The translations under genes were made by a program, and so were the position numbers. Under the pieces are notes generated by a model that was not told where the DNA came from, did not search any database, and saw only the letters and a program-made list of their open reading frames with translations. Positions 58,126 to 64,000 of a DNA stretch of 64,000 nucleotides are shown here, piece after piece. The DNA is from Streptomyces sp. WMMC500 (lineage in GTDB: Bacteria > Actinomycetota > Actinomycetes > Streptomycetales > Streptomycetaceae), in contig NZ_CP114905.1 of assembly GCF_027497195.1 (NCBI RefSeq), positions 7,265,001-7,329,000 of the forward strand, written 5' to 3'. Position 1 is the stretch's first letter. Every line of letters begins with the position of its first letter.

Positions 58126-59127
58126 GTGGACGTATCGCTGACCCTGTGGGTGCTCACGATCGTGGGCCTGTGTGCCCTGATCGGCATCGACTTCTTCGTC
58201 GGCCGGAAGCCCCATGAGGTGTCGCTCAAGGAGGCCGGCACCTGGACGATCATCTGGATCGTGCTCGCCGGGCTCTTCGGCGTCGGGCTGCTGATCTGGG
58301 GCGACGGCCAGGCGTCCGGTGAGTTCTTCGCCGGCTACGTCACGGAGAAGTCGCTGAGCGTCGACAACCTCTTCGTCTTCGTGATCATCATGGGCAAGTT
58401 CGCGGTCCCGGCGGAGTACCAGGCCCGGGTGCTCATGATCGGCGTCCTCATCGCGCTGGTGATGCGCGCGGCCTTCATCGCCGCGGGCGCCGCGCTGATC
58501 GCGTCCTTCTCCTGGGTCTTCTACATCTTCGGCGCGTTCCTCATCTACACCGCCTGGAAGCTCGTCCAGGAGGCCAGGGCCGAGGAAGCGGAGGAGGAGT
58601 GGGAGGAGAACCGGCTGCTCAAGATGGTCGAGCGCCGCTTCGCCGCCACGGACAAGTACCACGGCACGAAGCTGTTCATCATGGAGAACGGCAAGCGGCT
58701 GATGACGCCGATGCTGATCGTCATGCTGGCGATCGGCACCACGGACCTGCTCTTCGCGCTGGACTCCATCCCCGCGATCTTCGGCCTCACCCAGGACCCG
58801 TACATCGTCTTCACGGCCAACGCCTTCGCGCTGATGGGCCTGCGGCAGCTCTACTTCCTGATCGGCGGACTGCTCAAGAAGCTGGTCCACCTCTCGTACG
58901 GGCTGTCGGTCATCCTCGGCTTCATCGGCGTGAAGCTGGTGCTCCACGCCCTGCACGAGAACGGGGTCCACGTCCCGGAGATCAGCACGGCGGTCTCCCT
59001 GAGCGTCATCGGCGGCGTCCTGATCATCACGACGATCACGAGCCTCCGCGCCTCCCGCCGCATCGACGCGGAGGAGAAGGAGCACCCCGCGGAGACGGCC
59101 CGCCGCCCCGGCACGGGCCACGACTGA
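58126..59127 (+). CDS. terC: TerC-family integral membrane protein
   Basis: A 333-residue membrane protein with about eight hydrophobic segments. The TerC hallmarks are FVGRKPHEVSLKEAGTWTII, GYVTEKSLSVDNLFVFVIIM (acidic membrane residues implicated in metal transport) and TTDLLFALDSIPAIFGLTQD. TerC/Alx proteins export manganese and protect metalated enzymes; Ter-system members affect tellurite tolerance. GTG start at 58126. It follows the two TerD genes but has its own promoter-sized gap. Confidence 0.93.
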   Translation: MDVSLTLWVLTIVGLCALIGIDFFVGRKPHEVSLKEAGTWTIIWIVLAGLFGVGLLIWGDGQASGEFFAGYVTEKSLSVDNLFVFVIIMGKFAVPAEYQARVLMIGVLIALVMRAAFIAAGAALIASFSWVFYIFGAFLIYTAWKLVQEARAEEAEEEWEENRLLKMVERRFAATDKYHGTKLFIMENGKRLMTPMLIVMLAIGTTDLLFALDSIPAIFGLTQDPYIVFTANAFALMGLRQLYFLIGGLLKKLVHLSYGLSVILGFIGVKLVLHALHENGVHVPEISTAVSLSVIGGVLIITTITSLRASRRIDAEEKEHPAETARRPGTGHD

Positions 59128-59138
59128 GGGTCCAGCGG

Positions 59139-59177
59139 ATGTGCCCTGCCCCGGAGGTCGTCCGGGGCAGGGCACAT
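59139..59177. terminator. 17-bp perfect hairpin between terC and DUF397
   Basis: ATGTGCCCTGCCCCGGA (59139-59155) pairs perfectly with 59161-59177 around GGTCG. It lies 11 bp after the terC stop and 13 bp from the DUF397 stop, so it serves both convergent genes. Confidence 0.85.
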
Positions 59178-59190
59178 AGCACCTACGGCG

Positions 59191-59412
59191 TCAGCGGGGG
59201 TCCTGGGCAGCGGCGAAGGCGAGGAACGAGGTCCATGCCTCGGGGGAGACGGTGAGGACGGGCCCGGACGGATCCTTGGAGTCACGCACGTGTACGCCTT
59301 CCGCCGCGGCGGCCACCTCGACGCAGTTGCCGCCACCCGACCCGCTGTAGCTGCTCTTCACCCATGCCAACTCATGCGAACCGACGGTGCCCGCTGCGTG
59401 CTCCACGCTCAT
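59191..59412 (-). CDS. DUF397-domain protein
   Basis: A 73-residue small protein: ELAWVKSSYSGSGGGNCVEV, EGVHVRDSKDPSGPVLTVSP, EAWTSFLAFA. This is the complete DUF397 pattern, abundant in Streptomyces and usually encoded beside a Scr1-like XRE regulator, which together act in development or as an antitoxin-like pair. No such regulator is adjacent. ATG at 59412 has CAGGAGAG 7 bp upstream; ATG at 59430 is an alternative. Confidence 0.88.
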   Translation of the reverse strand: MSVEHAAGTVGSHELAWVKSSYSGSGGGNCVEVAAAAEGVHVRDSKDPSGPVLTVSPEAWTSFLAFAAAQDPR

Positions 59413-59954
59413 AACTCTCTCCTGACCCATACGTGTCACCCCTTGCCAAGTGCCGATGGGCCCAGGCTATTCACGTAATCGAGCGACTACCCTGCGAAGT
59501 CGGAGTTCGCCACCGCCAAGCCACCCACCCGGCGGCCCCGCCGTATAGAACAGCAAGGGGCCTCGGCATCCCCTGTGTTTCCGGGGGTTCGCGTCTACTT
59601 TGCCGTCTCAGGTTCGCTCGGGCCGCGGTGTCGGCCTGCCCGGGGTGGGTGTGCGTGTGGATGGGCAAAACTCGACCTTCGTGGGTGATTTGACCCGGTT
59701 TTGTGGGCCTGTGGGGGTGAGTTTGTGCCGGTGGCGCGCATTCCGGGCGCCGCGGGGCGGTGGGCGCAGGTCTCGGCGGGCTGTGGTCGGGTGGATGCGT
59801 GTGGGGTAGCGAAAGTCGGTGTTGGGGGCCTGTTTTGGGGCGTATCCGGGGGTGTTACCGCGAGTTACGGCCGGATTTCTCCGCTCGGGGCGGCCAGGGG
59901 CGGGGTCCCGGTGGGGTTGCCTGTGCTCGGGCGGGCTCGTTTTCGGGGGCCGCG

Positions 59955-60060
59955 CCGTCCGGCGGGTGGGCCGCGTTGGGGTCTGGCCCGTCTTGGGGTT
60001 CCGGCCCCCGTCCGGCGGGGTCGTCCGCGTTGGGGCCTGGGCCGTCTTCCGGGCGCAGTA
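59955..60060. repeat. Two imperfect 53-bp direct repeats
   Basis: CCGTCCGGCGGG at 59955 and at 60008 begin two copies that share CCGCGTTGGGG and TGG(C/G)CCGTCTT at the same offsets. The period is 53 bp. Confidence 0.65.
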
Positions 60061-60118
60061 TCCGCCGCAGCACCGGGCGCAGTGCCTGCCGCAGTACCCG
60101 CCGCAGTGCCTGCCGCAG
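60059..60118. repeat. Five tandem 12-bp repeats
   Basis: Units TATCCGCCGCAG, CACCGGGCGCAG, TGCCTGCCGCAG, TACCCGCCGCAG and TGCCTGCCGCAG follow one another without gaps. All end in GCAG; two are identical. Confidence 0.8.
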
Positions 60119-60472
60119 CGCCGGCCCCCTCGCCGTGGGAAGGGGCGGTCGGGGCAGTGCCGCTGCTCGGGGCGTTGCCGGGCGCCGCGGGGGCGGCCCG
60201 CAGCGTCGGGCGCCGCGGGGGGCGGCGGGGGACGGTGCAGATGCCGGTGGACGGATCGCACAGGCCATCGGGTGCGCCGTCCCGGTGGCCCCCGGAGGAA
60301 GCCTCAGCCTGGGGGAGACCCCCGTACTGCGGCGTAAGTCGGTCGAGAAGGAGTTCGGGCCCCTGCCTCGGTAGAGCCCGCGCCACCTCCAGCGCGAACA
60401 CGCCGTCGACGCCCTCCCGGGCCCGCTGCGCCACGCCGGCGCACCGCGGAGCCATACGTACGTATCGCCGTA

Positions 60473-60508
60473 GGTCCGGGTCCGGGTCCGGGTCCGGGTC
60501 CGGGTCCC
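60473..60508. repeat. GGTCCG hexanucleotide microsatellite
   Basis: Five perfect GGTCCG units (60473-60502) followed by GGTCCC. Because the unit is a multiple of three it keeps frames open as Gly-Ser, Arg-Thr or Gly-Pro dipeptides, which explains some of the spurious open frames here. Confidence 0.9.
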
Positions 60509-60677
60509 GGGTACAGATCCTCCCGAAGGCGTACCGGCTCGCCCGGACACGGCTGGACCGCCGGGACCTCCCGGCCGCCCGGCGGCCGACTCCGACACAG
60601 GAACGCACGGGCCGCACCGGCCGCACGGGCCCCACCGCCCCCACCGCCCGCGCATAGCGCTGCCTGCTGCCGTACCG

Positions 60678-61334
60678 CTACCAGCCGCGTTCGCGCCACT
60701 CCGGCAGGTGCGGGCGCTCCGCGCCCAGGGTGGTGTCGTCGCCGTGGCCCGGGTAGACCCAGGTCTCGTCCGGCAGCTCCGCGAAGATCTTGGTCTCCAC
60801 GTCGCGCAGCAGCGACGCGAAGCGCTCCGCGTCGCCCCAGGTGTTGCCGACTCCGCCCGGGAAGAGGCAGTCGCCGGTGAAGACGTGCGGGTGGCCGTGG
60901 GGGTCGTCGTAGACCAGGGCGATGGAGCCCGGGGTGTGGCCGACGAGGTGGCGGGCGGTGAGGGGGATGCGGCCCACGGTGATCGTGTCGCCGTCGTCCA
61001 CGAGGACGTCCGTGGGGACGTCGATGTCGCCGGCGTCCGCGCGGCCCGCGTAGGTGCGGGCGCCCGTGGCCGCGACGACCGGGGCCAGGGCCTGCCAGTG
61101 GTCGCCGTGGCCGTGGGTGGTGACGGCGGAGGTGATGCCGTCGGGGCCGACGAGGGTGAGCAGCGTGTGGGGCTCGTTCGCGGCGTCGATGAGCAACTGC
61201 TCGTCCGTGGCGCGGCAGCGCAGCAGGTAGGCGTTGTTGTCCATCGGCCCGACGGCGACCTTGGAGATCATCAGATCAGTCAGCTCGTGCACGTCGGCGG
61301 CGCCGCCGACGGTGACCTTGCCCGTGTACGACAT
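60678..61334 (-). CDS. MBL-fold metallo-hydrolase
   Basis: A 218-residue metallo-beta-lactamase-fold hydrolase of the glyoxalase II-like group. Metal ligands are in THGHGDHWQAL (73-83), HLVGHTPGSIALVY, VFTGDCLFPGGVGNT (Asp bridging) and YPGHGDDTTLG. The residue after the fourth ligand region and the compact size resemble hydroxyacylglutathione-hydrolase-like enzymes; in mycothiol-using actinobacteria the thiol would differ. ATG at 61334. It is 12 bp downstream of the MDMPI-family gene, so the two probably form an operon. Confidence 0.9.
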   Translation of the reverse strand: MSYTGKVTVGGAADVHELTDLMISKVAVGPMDNNAYLLRCRATDEQLLIDAANEPHTLLTLVGPDGITSAVTTHGHGDHWQALAPVVAATGARTYAGRADAGDIDVPTDVLVDDGDTITVGRIPLTARHLVGHTPGSIALVYDDPHGHPHVFTGDCLFPGGVGNTWGDAERFASLLRDVETKIFAELPDETWVYPGHGDDTTLGAERPHLPEWRERGW

Positions 61335-61346
61335 GGTCTCAGCCTC

Positions 61347-62084
61347 TCAGAGCGGGGGCAGGGTCGGCAGCACGGCGCCGTCCTCGGTGCGTACGCCCGC
61401 GCCCGTGGTGCGGCCGGCGAGCCAGCCCATCAGGGCGTACGGGGCGCCGGTGACCCGTACCGGTCCACCGGTACCGGTGGACCGCGCGGCGCCCGTGGTC
61501 CAGGTCTGCCCGCCGGGCGCGTGGAGCGACAGCGGGGGAACCTCCTCGTTGCCCGCGAAGCGGGCGGAGAGGAACTCGATCTCGCGGGTCACGAAGTCCT
61601 CCGGGAGCTGGTCCAGCGTGTACCCGGCGGCCAGGTCCACGTGGTGCAGCTCCACCTCCACCAGCCGCCGGAACGGGATCCGGGCCATGACGTCCGTCAC
61701 GCCGCCTCGCAGCTCGCACCGCGCCGACCAGCCGTCCGACGGGATGCCCGCCGCCGTCTTCGCCAGCCGGTCCGCCGTCGCCCGTACGTCGTCGAGCTGC
61801 TCGGCCAGCGGGCGGGGGGCGCCCGCGGCGATGTCGGCGTCGCGGGCTTCGGCGCTCGGGTACATGGGGCGGCCGGTGAGCACGTTGACCAGGGCGTCCG
61901 CGTTGCGGGCGAGGTGGGTGAGCACGTGGCCGCGGGTCCAGCCGGGCAGCGCGCTGGGCGCGCGGACCGCGTCGTCCCCGAGCGAGTCGAGGCCGGCGGC
62001 ACGGTCGAGCAGGCTGTCGGTGGCGGCTCGTAGGGTGGCCATGTCGCGTACGGGCTCGTACGTGCGACCTGCGCTTTCTGTCAT
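61347..62084 (-). CDS. Maleylpyruvate isomerase (MDMPI/DinB)-family protein
   Basis: A 245-residue protein with the N-terminal mycothiol-dependent maleylpyruvate-isomerase/DinB-like four-helix domain: ATDSLLDRAAGL, LPGWTRGHVLTHLARNADAL, IPFRRLVEVELHHVDLAAGY. The His residues in GHVLTHL and EVELHHVD are the expected metal ligands. A C-terminal region (PLSLHAPGGQTW, GAPYALMGWLAGR) is the usual second domain. It is an operon partner of the MBL hydrolase; together they suggest mycothiol-linked detoxification. ATG at 62084; divergent from uvrA across 183 bp. Confidence 0.87.
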   Translation of the reverse strand: MTESAGRTYEPVRDMATLRAATDSLLDRAAGLDSLGDDAVRAPSALPGWTRGHVLTHLARNADALVNVLTGRPMYPSAEARDADIAAGAPRPLAEQLDDVRATADRLAKTAAGIPSDGWSARCELRGGVTDVMARIPFRRLVEVELHHVDLAAGYTLDQLPEDFVTREIEFLSARFAGNEEVPPLSLHAPGGQTWTTGAARSTGTGGPVRVTGAPYALMGWLAGRTTGAGVRTEDGAVLPTLPPL

Positions 62085-62267
62085 CGGATCCCCTGGAGTC
62101 GAGCGGGTGGGAATGCTGGGCAGGGCTGCGTTGTCAGACCCAGACGTTAGCGTGTGGCTCGATGGGAGAAAGCCGCGGACAGCTCCGCGGCCACCCCCAT
62201 ACGCTTGACAAGGGGTGCCGCCCGCACCGGACGGTCCCCGCCGCTCATCAAGAAAGGTCCGACCGGC

Positions 62268-64000
62268 GTGGCCGACCGTCTCCTCGTCCGTGGCGCTCGC
62301 GAGCACAATCTGAAGAACGTCTCCATCGACCTGCCCCGCGACTCCCTCATCGTCTTCACGGGACTCTCGGGGTCGGGCAAGTCGTCCCTGGCGTTCGACA
62401 CGATCTTCGCCGAGGGTCAGCGCCGCTACGTCGAGTCGCTGTCCAGCTACGCCCGGCAGTTCCTCGGCCAGATGGACAAGCCGGACGTCGACTTCATCGA
62501 GGGCCTGTCGCCGGCCGTCTCGATCGACCAGAAGTCCACGTCGCGCAACCCGAGGTCGACGGTCGGCACGATCACCGAGGTCTACGACTACCTGCGGCTG
62601 CTCTTCGCCCGTATCGGCAAGCCGCACTGCCCGGAGTGCGGCCGGCCGATCACCCGGCAGTCGCCGCAGGCGATCGTGGACAAGGTGCTCGCGCTGCCGG
62701 AGGGCAGCCGCTTCCAGGTGCTGTCGCCGCTGGTGCGCGAGCGCAAGGGCGAGTTCGTGGACCTCTTCTCCGACCTGCAGTCGAAGGGGTACAGCCGGGC
62801 GCGGGTCGACGGGCAGACGTCGTCGCTGACCGACCCGCCCAAGCTGAAGAAGCAGGAGAAGCACACGATCGAGGTGGTCGTCGACCGCCTCACCGTCAAG
62901 GAGAGCGCCAAGCGGCGGCTGACCGACTCCGTCGAGACCGCCCTCGGGCTCTCCGGCGGCATGGTCATCCTCGACTTCGTCGACCTGGACGAGGACGACC
63001 CGGACCGCGAGCGGATGTACTCCGAGCATCTCTACTGTCCGTACGACGACCTGTCCTTCGAGGAGATGGAGCCGCGCTCCTTCTCCTTCAACTCGCCGTT
63101 CGGCGCCTGCCCCGACTGCACGGGCATCGGCAGCCGGATGGAGGTCGACCCGGAGCTGATCGTCCCCGACCCGGACAAGTCGCTGGACGAGGGTGCCATC
63201 CACCCGTGGTCGCACGGGCACACGAAGGACTACTTCGCCCGGCTCGTCGGCGCGCTCGCCGACGACCTCGGCTTCCGTACGGACATCTCCTGGGCGGGGC
63301 TGCCGCAGCGGGCGCAGAAGGCGCTGCTGCAGGGGCACCGGACGAAGATCGAGGTGCGCTACCGCAACCGGTACGGGCGCGAGAGGTCGTACACCACGTC
63401 CTTCGAGGGCGCCGTGCCGTTCGTCAAGCGGCGGCACGCGGAGGCGGAGAGCGACGCCAGCCGCGAGCGCTTCGAGGGGTACATGCGGGAGGTCCCCTGC
63501 CCGACGTGCAACGGGACGCGGCTGAAGCCGGTCGTCCTCGCGGTCACGGTGCAGGACAGGTCCATCGCCGACATCTCGGCGATGTCGATCAGCGACTGCG
63601 CCGACTTCCTCGGCGCGATGGAGCTGACCGACCGGGAGAAGACCATCGCCGAGCGGGTGCTGAAGGAGGTCAACGAACGGCTGAGGTTCCTGGTCGACGT
63701 CGGCCTGGACTACCTGTCGCTCAACCGCGCCGCGGGCACCCTGTCCGGCGGCGAGGCCCAGCGCATCCGGCTCGCCACGCAGATCGGCTCCGGCCTCGTC
63801 GGCGTGCTGTACGTGCTGGACGAGCCGTCGATCGGGCTGCACCAGCGGGACAACCACCGGCTGATCGAGACCCTGGTGCGGCTGCGGAACCTGGGGAACA
63901 CGCTGATCGTCGTCGAGCACGACGAGGACACCATCAAGACCGCCGACTGGATCGTCGACATCGGCCCGGGCGCCGGCGAGCACGGCGGCACGGTGGTGCA
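62268..64000 (+). CDS. uvrA: Excinuclease ABC subunit A (3' end beyond window)
   Basis: Damage-recognition ATPase of nucleotide excision repair; 577 codons of an expected 950-1000 are present. The GTG at 62268 ([20 protein letters not shown]) has AAGAAAGG upstream. The first P-loop is [10 protein letters not shown] (32-41). The UvrB-binding and insertion regions follow. Zinc-type Cys pairs CPECG and CPDCTG, and [11 protein letters not shown], are present. The first-ATPase signature [16 protein letters not shown] and Walker [18 protein letters not shown] are intact, followed by the His switch in VVEHDEDTI. It reads off the right edge with no sign of disruption. Confidence 0.97.
   Translation, partial: MADRLLVRGAREHNLKNVSIDLPRDSLIVFTGLSGSGKSSLAFDTIFAEGQRRYVESLSSYARQFLGQMDKPDVDFIEGLSPAVSIDQKSTSRNPRSTVGTITEVYDYLRLLFARIGKPHCPECGRPITRQSPQAIVDKVLALPEGSRFQVLSPLVRERKGEFVDLFSDLQSKGYSRARVDGQTSSLTDPPKLKKQEKHTIEVVVDRLTVKESAKRRLTDSVETALGLSGGMVILDFVDLDEDDPDRERMYSEHLYCPYDDLSFEEMEPRSFSFNSPFGACPDCTGIGSRMEVDPELIVPDPDKSLDEGAIHPWSHGHTKDYFARLVGALADDLGFRTDISWAGLPQRAQKALLQGHRTKIEVRYRNRYGRERSYTTSFEGAVPFVKRRHAEAESDASRERFEGYMREVPCPTCNGTRLKPVVLAVTVQDRSIADISAMSISDCADFLGAMELTDREKTIAERVLKEVNERLRFLVDVGLDYLSLNRAAGTLSGGEAQRIRLATQIGSGLVGVLYVLDEPSIGLHQRDNHRLIETLVRLRNLGNTLIVVEHDEDTIKTADWIVDIGPGAGEHGGTVV

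Larger units (their letters stand above)
59413..60677. other. 1.27-kb region without a convincing gene, repeat-rich
   Basis: Open frames exist on both strands but all translate to Arg/Pro/Gly low-complexity sequence without family character. The first part (59413-59600) is AT-richer and probably contains the DUF397 promoter. The part at 59600-59960 is strongly G/T-biased on the plus strand. It then contains a 53-bp imperfect duplication (59955-60060), five 12-bp units (60059-60118) and a GGTCCG hexamer run (60473-60508). It could be a decayed gene or a junction left by an insertion/deletion. Confidence 0.6.

Noticed and set aside
60473..60508. CRISPR-like array
   Set aside because: The units are 6 bp and contiguous, with no spacers; it is a microsatellite.
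59701..60657. 318-codon plus-strand frame and overlapping minus-strand frames in the 59.4-60.7 kb island
   Set aside because: All are Gly/Arg/Pro-rich and depend on in-frame tandem repeats; no ribosome site or recognizable domain.
62085..63983. Minus-strand open frame opposite uvrA, continuous with the MDMPI gene
   Set aside because: The part beyond 62084 is the antisense of uvrA; the real MDMPI-family gene starts at the ATG at 62084.

Overview
The window is very GC-rich actinobacterial DNA with GTG/ATG starts, ATGA/GTGA stop-start overlaps, long spurious antisense open frames and gene content typical of Streptomyces: an ANTAR response regulator beside a Liv-type transporter, mycothiol-dependent-isomerase-fold proteins, DUF397, DUF6343, TerD/TerC and a PAC2 protein. 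From memory of Streptomyces coelicolor it corresponds to the pyk-polA-rpsA-uvrB-uvrA part of the chromosome core (about SCO2014 down to SCO1958). It is best read as a chromosomal segment of Streptomyces or a close relative, with a few accessory insertions.

Layout. 0.2-7.6 kb: pyk, then polA on the minus strand, divergent from a YdeP-type molybdopterin oxidoreductase across a 22-bp-arm inverted repeat, then a hotdog thioesterase. 7.9-13.3 kb: a tightly coupled operon of sulfotransferase, GT4 glycosyltransferase, cysC, cysD and cysN, which can make PAPS and use it to sulfate a surface glycan or similar product. 13.5-20.1 kb: a membrane-anchored hypothetical protein and a complete livKHMGF branched-chain amino-acid-type ABC transporter. 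A convergent ANTAR response regulator follows. 20.97-21.93 kb: an unusual 74-nt tRNA with anticodon CAA but a short variable loop, followed by a gene for a helix-turn-helix plus LAGLIDADG protein. This pair is the most intriguing part of the window.

22.1-31.4 kb: a lytic transglycosylase, hrpB helicase, a methyltransferase, rpsA (with a clear promoter) and a NarL-type two-component system. 31.6-39.5 kb: an MMPL exporter, an orphan membrane-anchored periplasmic-binding-protein-like gene, a PAC2 protein, coaE, a TPR protein, a nitroreductase and a Tat-exported sugar-isomerase-fold protein with a LacI-type operator. 39.8-46.1 kb: small accessory genes, including a beta-helix-like membrane protein, a uridine-kinase-like protein without a P-loop lysine, a PemK/MazF-like toxin, a map/XRE divergent pair and an AbiEi-like protein. 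46.1-52.6 kb: the psuG-psuK pseudouridine pair, small conserved proteins, ogt, an MHYT sensor and a secreted glycerophosphodiesterase. 52.9-64 kb: uvrB, two TerD-family genes, terC, an orphan DUF397 gene, a repeat-rich non-coding island, a metallo-hydrolase, an MDMPI-family protein and the 5' two-thirds of uvrA, which runs off the window.

Functional themes are DNA repair (polA, uvrB, uvrA, ogt), central metabolism and translation (pyk, coaE, rpsA), amino-acid uptake and sulfate activation/sulfation. Convergent gene pairs are mostly separated by strong GC-rich hairpins.
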